Shown: positions 17,651 to 26,218 of the stretch, piece by piece
How positions within the stretch are numbered: position 1 is the stretch's first letter
Layout: each line of letters begins with the position of its first letter
DNA from: a virus
Length of the DNA stretch: 64,000 bases
Strand: one strand, 5' to 3'
Virus record (IMG/VR): IMGVR_UViG_3300005289_000016
Coordinates: 62,001-126,000 of that record
Position numbers and translations under genes: made by a program
The notes under the pieces: model-generated
What the model was told of the DNA's origin: nothing
Databases searched by the model: none
What the model saw: only the letters and a program-made list of their open reading frames with translations

Positions 17651-17989
17651 ATGAGTGCTTATGGATTCAGGACGTTGCACGTTTACGGCATCTCCGAAAA
17701 GCAGGGGATGGCACAGGTGCTGGCCAAGTGTGAGGAACTTGGCTTGCAAAACACAGGCATTCACACCTGTGCACCGAACGGAGGGCAGTATCTGTCTGTC
17801 CTTCCTCGGGACAGCAAGCTGGGCTGGCCTGAAGTCGAAGAGCAGCGTCTCAAACTCTACGAGGTGATGTCCGTGTGTCATCGCTATAACGAAGAGAGTG
17901 GATGCAGAGACCTGCACTTCACGCTGCTGTACAGTTACGAGCATGAACAATTGAACAAGTGGCAATCGATCATCGAAATTTCGATCTGA
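17651..17989 (+). CDS. Small hypothetical protein, 112 aa
   Basis: Not recognised. GGGGAAAG precedes the ATG, 11 bases after the HD gene, so it is probably in the same short operon. It has three Cys and His residues spread through an alpha/beta composition but no clear metal site. Codon use is like the phage average rather than like the HD gene. Confidence 0.75.
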   Translation: MSAYGFRTLHVYGISEKQGMAQVLAKCEELGLQNTGIHTCAPNGGQYLSVLPRDSKLGWPEVEEQRLKLYEVMSVCHRYNEESGCRDLHFTLLYSYEHEQLNKWQSIIEISI

Positions 17990-17996
17990 CGGAATA

Positions 17997-18040
17997 GAGA
18001 CAGGAGCCCTAGGGCTCCTGTCTCCTTTCTTTTTTCTTTT
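17997..18040. terminator. Bidirectional terminator, 28-nt perfect palindrome
   Basis: Palindrome at 17997-18024 (GAGACAGGAGCCC and its complement around TA), followed on the plus strand by a T-rich run. It serves the converging genes ending at 17989 (+) and 18053 (-). Confidence 0.85.
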
Positions 18041-18052
18041 GCCGCTAACGGA

Positions 18053-20944
18053 TTAGCTCAACCCGTAGTATGCCAACAGATTTTGTCTGGTCTTCTCGTT
18101 GGTGATTTCCTTCAGAGAAGCGTTCCACTCGATGACCTTGATGGAGCGGTCACGAGTAGCTGGGTCAGCGGTCTGCATCAGCACAGCGGTCATGTTGTTG
18201 AAGATGCGCAGGCCTTTTGGAGTGATGGTCATTTGACCCACACCAGTGTAGACCTTCTTCGGCGACATGATGCCGTTGCTGTTCTTGTGGAAGAAGTTCA
18301 GCAGCTCGGTCCAGCCCTGCACGAAGTCTTCACCGTCCAGACGCAGGACACGGTTGATGCAACGATCCAGCATGGTCTGGTATGGTGCAGCAAGGGCGCT
18401 GTTGTCAGCAGCCTTGTTGCGGCCATCCTCGTACGCCTTCAGGTCTTCGGTAACAAACAGAACGGTCATGGTCATGGATTCCTCAGTAATGGCACTGATA
18501 CGTTTCTTGATCGCATCAGCATCGAGCAGGGTAGTTACCCCAAAAAGATCAGCAGCACGCTTGATCATGACTTCAGGACTTGCAGTGATCGCAGGCATGA
18601 TCTGTCCACGGCACCAAGCCTTGATTTCACGACGGGTCCAATGCTTCACCGGACGTGCATCACGGTTACGGTCACGTATCCAGATACCCGATGGCGTAGC
18701 AGGGACTTGTCTGCCGGTTAGAACATACGATTTGGCATCCTCGCGGTACCAGAACAACGGAACACGGAAGCGCACGTAGATTTCGTCCCACAGGGCGTCC
18801 TCAGGTGCCTTCACGGTTTCGGTGATCTCACCACGCAACCATGCTTTCAATTCCGCATCACGCCATTCGATCGCTTGCTTGAGCGGTCGGGTCGGGTCGT
18901 TGATGAAGACGCCGTTCTCCAGCGACTTGGGTTTGGAGTTGGTCAGCAGGTACTGAACGCAATCTTCATCCGACCAGTGCGCAGGGCTCACGCCAAACTG
19001 CACATCAATCAAACGACGAACGCGGAGCATTGCATCGGAGATGGAGAAGTCAGCAGTAATCTCGCCAGCAGCCAGAGCACGCAGTTCCTTCCACGACCAG
19101 TTGGTGTATTCGTCCGAACACCTCATCCGATCTTCCACCAGCGTCCCGTCAGCCAACCGCTTAGGCGAAGAGCCATTGCGAATGTAGGCCAGCAAGTGGG
19201 CATTGGTCCAATGGATATCAATGCCGTACGCTTGGCGAGCTTGGACGAAGAGGCGCTCTTCTTCTGCTTTCTCAGCAGGAAGTTCACCTTTCAACCACGC
19301 ATCCAGTTGACGCTTGGACACGGGCTTGCCGGATTCGATCGGAGGAATCGTGTCGTCGGGCAGGATGCCTGTCACGATGTACTCCTTGACTTCTTCGTCG
19401 TTCAGGCGATCAGGGATCTTGAAGCGGTTACGAGCAGCCAGCAGGATACGATCAGCGTTCACCGTAGTGCGCACTTTACCGTCAGCCCATGCCCTCAGCT
19501 CTTCCTCTCTCCAATCCCCAGGGTGCATCTTGTCACGGATGCAGTCCTCGACCAGAACCCCTGTCTCAATGCCCTCAGGAAGCTCCTGAGAGACGACAAA
19601 GGCCTTGACCGCACTGTCAGACCAGTTGATGACGAAGGCACCCAGAGCGACTCGTAGAGCCGTAATGAGAGTCTCGTCCGTGGTGTTCAGGCTGTTAGGG
19701 ATTTCACCCCGAGCCCAACCAATGAGTTCAGCCAGAGTCCACTTGGACGCACTGAGCAAACGCCGACGATCGGTGTCTGCGATTACGACATCAGGTGTCC
19801 CAGCGACAAGTGCTTCATAGACCGGCGAACCTTCCGGCACCAGATCCGTCCAGAGCACCGCAGGCGGTTCCTCCACATCCGGTTCCGGCGTCTCCGGGCT
19901 ATGATCCTCATCGCTAGGTGCATCCGGTCCAGGTTCAGGTTCTTCAGGCTCGTCAACAGGTTCTCCGTCTTCTGGATCAGAGCCTGTCTCTGGCTCTCCT
20001 CCGCCGTCGACCGGGAGTTCGGGAGGAGTGGGTACTGGGGTTGGTTCATCTTCGTCTTCCTTGGGTGGGTCGAACGCAGGATGGCGACTCAGTAGTTCAT
20101 ACTGAGCCTCTTTGTCGTTGTCTTGTTCAGCCAACACCGTCAGCTGTTCGTCACTGTACTGTTTGTAGTTGATGTCAGGGTACACATCACGGATGACGTA
20201 ATCCTTGACCATGTCCTTGGTCCAGTAGCGGCCCACATTGAACAACTGAATGGCGCGTTCCAGTACGCGCTTATCCAGACGTTCGTTGTCGATCACCAAC
20301 TCGTCCAGCAACCACGCCTCAACTTCAGCCTCAGTCCACTGATCAATCGTCTTGGCTTTGCGGTTACGGTCATTGACCAGCAGGCCGTTGGAGGTCAGAG
20401 CGGGTTTGACCTTCGTGGTGATGTACGTGCAGAAGTCTTCCCACGTGATCCCGACAGGCAGGTCGAAACGCTCACTGGCTTCGTCGAGGATGTAGAGCTG
20501 GCTCTTCTCCGGCTCACCGAAATAGCCTGCACCAAGATCCGCCAACTCAGTGTCGTTCCACTTGCTTGCATCTTTGACCCAACGATCTGGATCATTGATG
20601 TAGTAACCGTTCGGGCTCTTCGCAGGAGGACGCTCAAACAGCAGCCAGTTGTACAGATCCTCCTCACCCCACTTGACCGCATCGCGATCATCAAGTACGG
20701 CCTTGCCACGAACAGCGTCGTAGAAGTCACCTGTGCCCGTGGTGTGGAAAGAATACAGTTCACCGTTGCCCAATGCGAACAATTCAGCCAGAGTCCAGTC
20801 CTTCAACTCCTTGGCTTCACGTTCCCCGTCAGTGACCCACAGTCCATTGGAGGACTTTGGCGGCTCACGACCGGTCTCCACATAGGCTTGGGTCTCTTGC
20901 TCCGTCCAGGCCTTGGGATAATTGCCGTTGTATTTGTCAGTCAT
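18053..20944 (-). CDS. Large repeat protein with WTxxELxAWxxGE modules
   Basis: The 963-aa product is built from about nine related units of roughly 60-80 residues. A typical unit has a Trp-x(6)-Tyr-(V/I) helix, a turn with Pro, a strand like NG-(L/V/I)-W-I-x-D-x-x-R, then a helix such as WTxxELxAWLRGEI. Clear copies start near residues 24, 105, 190, 385, 450, 560, 635 and 715. An acidic Pro/Glu/Asp-rich linker (about 265-350) splits the array. The last 150 residues are a different, non-repeat domain. The helix pattern recalls LEM/HeH or Ish1-type small helical folds; that is inference. The gene lies ten bases downstream of the virion-type RNAP beta' gene on the same strand, so it is probably a late, virion-associated protein. 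The ribosome site is weak (GGGTG). Confidence 0.85.
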   Translation of the reverse strand: MTDKYNGNYPKAWTEQETQAYVETGREPPKSSNGLWVTDGEREAKELKDWTLAELFALGNGELYSFHTTGTGDFYDAVRGKAVLDDRDAVKWGEEDLYNWLLFERPPAKSPNGYYINDPDRWVKDASKWNDTELADLGAGYFGEPEKSQLYILDEASERFDLPVGITWEDFCTYITTKVKPALTSNGLLVNDRNRKAKTIDQWTEAEVEAWLLDELVIDNERLDKRVLERAIQLFNVGRYWTKDMVKDYVIRDVYPDINYKQYSDEQLTVLAEQDNDKEAQYELLSRHPAFDPPKEDEDEPTPVPTPPELPVDGGGEPETGSDPEDGEPVDEPEEPEPGPDAPSDEDHSPETPEPDVEEPPAVLWTDLVPEGSPVYEALVAGTPDVVIADTDRRRLLSASKWTLAELIGWARGEIPNSLNTTDETLITALRVALGAFVINWSDSAVKAFVVSQELPEGIETGVLVEDCIRDKMHPGDWREEELRAWADGKVRTTVNADRILLAARNRFKIPDRLNDEEVKEYIVTGILPDDTIPPIESGKPVSKRQLDAWLKGELPAEKAEEERLFVQARQAYGIDIHWTNAHLLAYIRNGSSPKRLADGTLVEDRMRCSDEYTNWSWKELRALAAGEITADFSISDAMLRVRRLIDVQFGVSPAHWSDEDCVQYLLTNSKPKSLENGVFINDPTRPLKQAIEWRDAELKAWLRGEITETVKAPEDALWDEIYVRFRVPLFWYREDAKSYVLTGRQVPATPSGIWIRDRNRDARPVKHWTRREIKAWCRGQIMPAITASPEVMIKRAADLFGVTTLLDADAIKKRISAITEESMTMTVLFVTEDLKAYEDGRNKAADNSALAAPYQTMLDRCINRVLRLDGEDFVQGWTELLNFFHKNSNGIMSPKKVYTGVGQMTITPKGLRIFNNMTAVLMQTADPATRDRSIKVIEWNASLKEITNEKTRQNLLAYYGLS

Positions 20945-20953
20945 GGGTCACCC

Positions 20954-22300
20954 TTAGGTAAATGCAGCCATCACATCGAGTTTGGCCGTCTTCAGTTCCT
21001 TGGCGTGAGCCGAGGCCATCATGATGTCCATGAACTTCGATGCAACGGAGGTACTTTCAGCACCGATAGCGAACGGAATGGCTGCCAGAGCATCGCCCAC
21101 GCACTTGGCACAGAAGTCGGTACCGCCCGTTTTGCAGAATTGAGGAGAACGGGTACGGATGGTCTTGCCTTCGAGACTCTTGGCACGGTCTTCGGTCAGT
21201 AGAGCGATGCCAGTGGACGTGATTTCCCACAATCCAGCGTAGTACTCGCCTTGACCTTTCTCGATAGTGCGTTCGATACCCAGCCGAGCACCGCAATCGT
21301 CCTCAGAAATGGCCACGTTCTGGAACACACGCATGAAGAACTTCACCGCTTCCCCGCCGAGCGCTGTCAGAGCACCCCGGTAGAAGGAACCTGCACGTGT
21401 GGAGTTGAACATCGCCACCAGTTTGTCGGTATCCCAACCTTCTTCCAGCGAGTTGACCACGAGTTCAGCGTTACCGCCCTCGTTAAAGCCCGCTTCAGGA
21501 CCGTGAATGAGGAACAAACGCTTACGTGCCGTACCCCAAGTCTTGTTCGACAGGAGGAAACCTTCAGACGGGTCGTCTTTGAGCCACGCTTTGTCTATGT
21601 CGATGAGTTCGTTCTGGATCTTAGCCACGACAACAGGGTCGTGGAGACGATCCGCGTGCTCCTCCAGCAGCTCTGCACGGCGCACACGCACCGCAGGGTC
21701 AGTCTGGAGCGACTTGGGTGTCAGTGTAGGGACGAAGACCTGTGTAAAGCCTGCCAGAGCACCTACGCAACGACCAAAGCGCATGTACATCTTCACTGGG
21801 ATCTGATCAGGACCAGGTTCGATACCCGAGATCTCAGGATCATCCACCAGTTTCTTGGCAATGATGCGTTCGATGTTGCCAATCTTCACCGGACCGACCT
21901 GATAGTCGATGCGATCATGGAAAGGTTCGACCAAAGCGATCCAGTTGAATAGCAAATCGCCAAACGTGGAGTCCACGGCAGCCTTGCAGTTCGGAATCAT
22001 GGCTGGAGTGACGTTAAGGTCATCACCTGGGTAGAACAACGGCGTCATAGCCACGGTATCTTGAATGGAGACCCACTCATTGCCACCCGAAGTCGGAACG
22101 TAGACCTCAGTGGACTCACGACCGTAGCGAATCGAGTACAAATCCCACGGTACTACGACGCCTTCGCCCATTTGCGACTCGGGAACCGGGCCTGTGAAGG
22201 ATTCCTGATCCCGTACCACCGAGAAAGCACTGATTACCCAGTCTTTCCGGCGGTATGCACCGGCTTGCAGTGCATCAATGTAAAAGTCAAGCTTCTTCAC
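20954..22300 (-). CDS. RNA polymerase beta' subunit, C-terminal part (virion RNAP type)
   Basis: A 448-aa second beta' C-terminal protein, distinct from the one at 10873. Residues 287-340 hold a trigger-loop-like segment (STRAGSFYRGA, ALGGEAVKF) ending in SEDDCGARLG, which matches RpoC TEDDCGTHEG. A Cys cluster C389-x7-C397-x2-C400 and residues 401-435 follow, in the place of the RpoC GEAIGVIAAQS block. In phiKZ the virion RNAP beta' C-terminal part (gp80) is a separate gene a few genes after the non-virion beta' gene, which fits this order. The virion RNAP is packaged and injected to transcribe early genes. The GTG start overlaps the upstream stop by four bases (GTGA), with GGAG before it. 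Confidence 0.85.
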   Translation of the reverse strand: MKKLDFYIDALQAGAYRRKDWVISAFSVVRDQESFTGPVPESQMGEGVVVPWDLYSIRYGRESTEVYVPTSGGNEWVSIQDTVAMTPLFYPGDDLNVTPAMIPNCKAAVDSTFGDLLFNWIALVEPFHDRIDYQVGPVKIGNIERIIAKKLVDDPEISGIEPGPDQIPVKMYMRFGRCVGALAGFTQVFVPTLTPKSLQTDPAVRVRRAELLEEHADRLHDPVVVAKIQNELIDIDKAWLKDDPSEGFLLSNKTWGTARKRLFLIHGPEAGFNEGGNAELVVNSLEEGWDTDKLVAMFNSTRAGSFYRGALTALGGEAVKFFMRVFQNVAISEDDCGARLGIERTIEKGQGEYYAGLWEITSTGIALLTEDRAKSLEGKTIRTRSPQFCKTGGTDFCAKCVGDALAAIPFAIGAESTSVASKFMDIMMASAHAKELKTAKLDVMAAFT

Positions 22301-23133
22301 GGGGTATTCTCCGGCGGCAGCTCAGTCAAACGCTTGCTGACGCGCTTGTAAGCCTTCTGAACCATGAACGGGTCCTGGATAATGTTCTCTGCGAAGAACA
22401 TCACTTCGTCTTGCATGGCATCGCGTGGAGTCTTGGCCACGATGGCGATGGACAGGAGCTGATCAGCCAACTCTTCCGGTGGCAACTCTGCCAGACGGCC
22501 TTGAGATTGACGCACCAGCTCTTCAGCCGAACTACCGACCTCAGTACCAGACTGCAACGACTCCATACCGACCGTGAGTTTCTCACCCACGAGGCTCTGG
22601 TGGTGGTTGAGCAGTTGGACTGCTTCCTGGACGCCTTCTTCAGCCTTCTCGAGGTAGCTGAGGTTACGCTCAACGACTTCCCGGATGGCCACGATCACCG
22701 CACCATCACACCCAGTGACGTATTCCATCAATTCGACGGCATCGCACTGCATGTAGATGGCCAGAACCTCTTGCAAGGTCTCTTCTGAATCCTCACCTGC
22801 ATCCAAAGCAGCCAGATACTCTGAATCATTATCGCTAGGTGCAAAGACCAGACACTCCAGAATCATGGATAGTTTGTCCATGCTCAGAATGTCCAGATCC
22901 AACTCGATCTTCATCTGTTGGGTCAGGGCACGCACTTGGTCGTAGACGATCGAGATCGCTTCGTCGGCCAGAGTGATAGGTTCGCGGTTATTCGCATCCA
23001 TCCGCAATTGAATGATGCGCTCTTTGTACTGGACAGCTTGATGCTTCTCCAGTGCTGCACTGAGTGACACCATTCCACTGTAGATGGCAGGGTGCACAGT
23101 GTCCTGAAGAATGTCAGAGAGTTCTTGGAACAT
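22297..23133 (-). CDS. Hypothetical helical protein, 278 aa
   Basis: Not recognised. The composition is strongly alpha-helical and acidic, with long Glu/Leu/Gln-rich stretches suggesting coiled coils. AGGA precedes the ATG. It is the first gene of the minus-strand unit and overlaps the virion-type RNAP beta' gene by four bases, so the two are translationally coupled. It may be a partner or chaperone of that polymerase or another virion protein. Confidence 0.85.
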   Translation of the reverse strand: MFQELSDILQDTVHPAIYSGMVSLSAALEKHQAVQYKERIIQLRMDANNREPITLADEAISIVYDQVRALTQQMKIELDLDILSMDKLSMILECLVFAPSDNDSEYLAALDAGEDSEETLQEVLAIYMQCDAVELMEYVTGCDGAVIVAIREVVERNLSYLEKAEEGVQEAVQLLNHHQSLVGEKLTVGMESLQSGTEVGSSAEELVRQSQGRLAELPPEELADQLLSIAIVAKTPRDAMQDEVMFFAENIIQDPFMVQKAYKRVSKRLTELPPENTP

Positions 23134-23205
23134 TGTGATTTCCTAATAAAAAAAGTTTAGCCGACCTACTATGAGTAAAGTACAAATAATTGGCCAGTCC
23201 ATTTT

Positions 23206-23217
23206 CCATATTACTGG
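23206..23217 (+). promoter_or_regulatory. Promoter-like motif CCATATTACTGG
   Basis: Lies in the divergent gap 14 bases before ATG 23231 and is close to the phiKZ early core TATATTAC. It supports the start at 23231 rather than the in-frame ATG at 23171, which has no ribosome site. Confidence 0.4.
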
Positions 23218-23230
23218 GGTTCAAAAGATC

Positions 23231-23614
23231 ATGTCCACACTGACGAAGAGCCAGGGTCTTCAAGCCCTGCACCAGCAGTCGCTGAAACTACTGCTGAGTC
23301 TTGCTAAATCCACTGTCGATGCTGCTCGCTACGACTGGACCCGTTCTCCTCACGGTAAACGTGTTGCAGAACTGACCCGCATCATCAAGCGTGATCTCGA
23401 AGAGATGAAGAAACGTCTCAATGGGATCAAGGCTAAGCACGACAAGGAGATCACCTCCGCCGTGCTGAATAATCCCAATCACCCTGTGCTTCTGAAAGCC
23501 GGTGGTGATTATTACGATTTCATTGACCAGACCACTTCGACCATTACTCCCCATTCCGGTGAGCTGATGGATCTGATTGCTGATCTGGTTCGTTCCGAAA
23601 AGCAGACGGCTTAA
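23231..23614 (+). CDS. Small helical protein, 127 aa
   Basis: Not recognised. The product is basic and helical (Lys, Arg, Leu, Gln), with a probable coiled coil around residues 40-75. Start choice: ATG 23231 has GGGG 11 bases upstream, while ATG 23171 has nothing. It begins the plus-strand unit that continues with the zinc-tailed protein at 23628, 13 bases on. Confidence 0.75.
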   Translation: MSTLTKSQGLQALHQQSLKLLLSLAKSTVDAARYDWTRSPHGKRVAELTRIIKRDLEEMKKRLNGIKAKHDKEITSAVLNNPNHPVLLKAGGDYYDFIDQTTSTITPHSGELMDLIADLVRSEKQTA

Positions 23615-23627
23615 ATAAGGCAGAGTC

Positions 23628-25226
23628 ATGAGCGACGACCAGAAACCCCAGAATGAAGGAATGGACGAGGTAGAGTTGGATACGTCTAACCTGATCCCAA
23701 ACGTAGATGCTTCGGCTGAATCGTTTGCTCAGGCGACCCAACAAGCAGCGGCCACTGCTAAAGCACCTCAAGAAGCACATGTACCTGAAGTCACCATGGA
23801 AATCGAAGGGCTGTGGAATGAGTTCGACATCCCGAACACTCACGTCACCATGCCAGAACCGATGTTCAAGCGCCAAGCCATCGACCCGCGTCGTCCGGGT
23901 TTGGTAGCGTTGAAAGTCGGTATGGATGAGATGGGGATGATCATGGAACACCGTGGTCTGAACGAACTCTCCGACGAAAAGGCCAAGGCCCTGTCTCCTG
24001 AAGACAAGCGTCTGGTCAACCTGTCCCGTAGTCTGTCGGCCATCTGGCAAGACTTGTACTTCGACGGCATCGACAAAGAAGGCGACTGGCACAACACCGT
24101 GCTGCACAACGAAACCAAACTGGGTGCTGGTAAGGTCAAACCTGCCAACATGAAAGACCCGGTCATGGCAATCCGTGCTACCTTCGGCCAAGGCTCGATG
24201 GTACAGGTTCCGTTGTGGAACACTGGTCTGTGGATCACCTTCCGTGCTCCGACCATCCAGGCCCTGCTGGACTTCGAACAGAAGACCCGCATGGAGAAGA
24301 TGAACCTCGGTCGTTCCTCCAACGGCATGGTGTTCTCGGCAGTGGAAGTCTACACTGTTGAAACCTACATGCGCTTCGCTCTGGAGCACGTGGTCTCTGT
24401 GAACTATGCGTTCGAGACCGGTGAGACCGTGGACGAACTGTTGCAGGTCATTCGCAGCCGTGACTACCAGCAAGTGCTGTGGGGTCTGGCCTGTGCAATG
24501 TACCCAGACGGCTACCCACTGCGTCAGCCATGCGTGGCCGATCCAGACAAGTGCAAGCACGTCGACGAAGTACTGATCAACTTTGCTCGTATGGGCTTCG
24601 TGGATCGTTCGAAGATCTCGGCAAGCCAAGCACTGAAGATGGCTTCGCGTAACAGCAAGCGTGATGCCAAGTGGCTGGCTGAATACCAGGCCGAGTTCAC
24701 CTTCTTCGAGAAGCGTGTCGCACTGGGCAACAACCTGACGGCTGTTCTGCGCGTGGCTTCGCTGGGCGATCAGATCGACTCTGGCCACATCTGGGTCGAC
24801 GGTATCTCCAAGGCCACCAACGATGCGTTCGGTGCACGTCTGTCCGAGATGGACCGCGTCCGACACATCATGCGCAGTGGTGCGTTGACGAACCTGCGTC
24901 AGTACAGTCACTGGATCGCTCACTTCGAGCATGCGCTTGACCCCGATAGCGCCCCGGTGATCTACGATGACCTGGTCAACAAAGACCGTATCCTCGAGAT
25001 GCTGTCCGAAGACCCGGAAGTCGGTGACAAGTTCACCACCGAGATCCTTGACTGGATCAAGAAGTCGACTGTCTCGTACATCGGCTTGCCGAAAGTCAAG
25101 TGCCCGGCCTGCCAGAAGATGCCTGAGGACCAGACGCACCCGCACCTGATCCCCATCGACATCGGTTACGTTTTTTTCACCCTAGCCGCACTGAAGATCA
25201 GCCAAGTAGAAGGCGCGGCAGTCTAA
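23628..25226 (+). CDS. Probable baseplate or tail assembly protein with C-terminal zinc motif
   Basis: The 532-aa product has an Ala/Gln-rich flexible N-terminus (to residue 55), a large folded body, and a C-terminus with C492-P-A-C495 followed by the hydrophobic sequence IDIGYVFFTLAALKI. A Cys pair followed by a hydrophobic stretch with FF recalls the T4 gp26/gp51-type baseplate hub assembly family. The following 136-aa gene would be its small partner. C-terminal location of a single CxxC suggests pairing with other ligands such as H506 and H508. The assignment is inferred from the tail only; another virion protein is possible. Confidence 0.75.
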   Translation: MSDDQKPQNEGMDEVELDTSNLIPNVDASAESFAQATQQAAATAKAPQEAHVPEVTMEIEGLWNEFDIPNTHVTMPEPMFKRQAIDPRRPGLVALKVGMDEMGMIMEHRGLNELSDEKAKALSPEDKRLVNLSRSLSAIWQDLYFDGIDKEGDWHNTVLHNETKLGAGKVKPANMKDPVMAIRATFGQGSMVQVPLWNTGLWITFRAPTIQALLDFEQKTRMEKMNLGRSSNGMVFSAVEVYTVETYMRFALEHVVSVNYAFETGETVDELLQVIRSRDYQQVLWGLACAMYPDGYPLRQPCVADPDKCKHVDEVLINFARMGFVDRSKISASQALKMASRNSKRDAKWLAEYQAEFTFFEKRVALGNNLTAVLRVASLGDQIDSGHIWVDGISKATNDAFGARLSEMDRVRHIMRSGALTNLRQYSHWIAHFEHALDPDSAPVIYDDLVNKDRILEMLSEDPEVGDKFTTEILDWIKKSTVSYIGLPKVKCPACQKMPEDQTHPHLIPIDIGYVFFTLAALKISQVEGAAV

Positions 25227-25267
25227 CCCTTCCGTTAGGCTACCATGCTGGCGATCGTCGCTTTGGG

Positions 25268-25678
25268 ATGGAGAAGCTGGAGAACAAAGAGGACATCACT
25301 GCCCTCGATGAAGTGTTGTCGAAGTTCGATGGGACTCTCGACAGCATTCCAGCCCAGATCATCATCACAGAGTGCTACGACGATTACTTCGGTGTTTACG
25401 AGCAAAGCTCCCAGGGCTCTAGTCCTTACGCTCTGGTTGCGATGCACGAGGCTGAAGACCTGGCATTGGTTGACCCGTTTGATGTGTACCTTGAACGATA
25501 CTTGGTCGCCAACGTACTCAAGTACACCGGGATGTCACTTGAAACATTCATGAAGATGCCCCGCGATCGTGCGGAAGCAGTCCTCAAGCGATGTGACAGC
25601 GTGTCGACGAAAGAAGACACAGAGGTCAGCAAGTTGATGAACGGTGTCCCGGGTCCTGCCGGTGGAAAGAAAAAGTAA
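25268..25678 (+). CDS. Small acidic protein, possible tail-assembly partner
   Basis: A 136-aa acidic helical protein with a Gly/Lys-rich C-terminus (GPAGGKKK). It follows the zinc-tailed protein by 41 bases and is closed by a terminator, so the two form one unit with 23231. ATG 25268 has only GGG before it; an out-of-frame ATG at 25245 opens a shadow frame. The function is unknown; pairing as a baseplate chaperone is inference from position. Confidence 0.7.
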   Translation: MEKLENKEDITALDEVLSKFDGTLDSIPAQIIITECYDDYFGVYEQSSQGSSPYALVAMHEAEDLALVDPFDVYLERYLVANVLKYTGMSLETFMKMPRDRAEAVLKRCDSVSTKEDTEVSKLMNGVPGPAGGKKK

Positions 25679-25680
25679 GG

Positions 25681-25704
25681 GGAGGGCTTCGGCCCTCCTT
25701 TTAT
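25681..25704 (+). terminator. Intrinsic terminator with TTCG loop
   Basis: Seven-pair GGAGGGC/GCCCTCC stem, TTCG loop, then TTTTATT. Confidence 0.88.
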
Positions 25705-25720
25705 TCGATTTGGTTAAGAC

Positions 25721-25731
25721 GATACATTATC
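25721..25731 (+). promoter_or_regulatory. Promoter-like motif GATACATTATC
   Basis: Third exact copy of the 11-mer, 26 bases before the macro-domain gene and just after a terminator. Confidence 0.6.
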
Positions 25732-25756
25732 AAGTTGTATACCAGAGGCCATCTCA

Positions 25757-26218
25757 ATGTCATTAACGATCGTGGAACAAGACCTGTTTGACGTCCCTGC
25801 CGACACCCGTGTGATCACGATCAATCTGGTCGGGGCAATGGGAGCCGGTGTGGCTCGAACTGCCCGTAACACGGTCCCAGGGCTTCACAAGCACTATCGC
25901 AAGATGTACCCAACGATTGAGCCAGGGAACATCATCACGTATAAACACGAAGACATGCGTTACCTGCTGGTGCCTACCAAACTGGACTGGAGAGATTCTT
26001 CTCCACGGAGTCTGGTGATTCATCACATCAACAAGTTAGCCGTCTTGGCCAGCCGGCACAGACTCGGACGCATTGTCTTACCACCATTAGGTTGCGGTCA
26101 TGGCGGGTTGAGTTGGGAAGACGATATTCAGTACGTCTACCGGGCTCTCTATCCGTTCATTGAAGCAGACATCACAGTCGCTCTAGGCGACAGCAGGAGA
26201 AAGAATGGAAGGTCCTAA
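25757..26218 (+). CDS. Macro-domain protein (ADP-ribose binding)
   Basis: A single macro domain of 153 aa. The phosphate-binding Gly loop is VGAMGAGVAR (25-34) and the second conserved loop is PPLGCGHGGLSW (near 113-124), in the order of the Appr-1''-phosphatase family. Macro domains bind or cleave ADP-ribose groups or related signals. In a phage this could reverse host ADP-ribosylation or remove NAD-derived defence signals; that role is inference. AGAGG precedes the ATG, and the gene has its own promoter motif. The next gene overlaps its end by 14 bases. A second macro-like protein is encoded at 57899. Confidence 0.88.
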   Translation: MSLTIVEQDLFDVPADTRVITINLVGAMGAGVARTARNTVPGLHKHYRKMYPTIEPGNIITYKHEDMRYLLVPTKLDWRDSSPRSLVIHHINKLAVLASRHRLGRIVLPPLGCGHGGLSWEDDIQYVYRALYPFIEADITVALGDSRRKNGRS

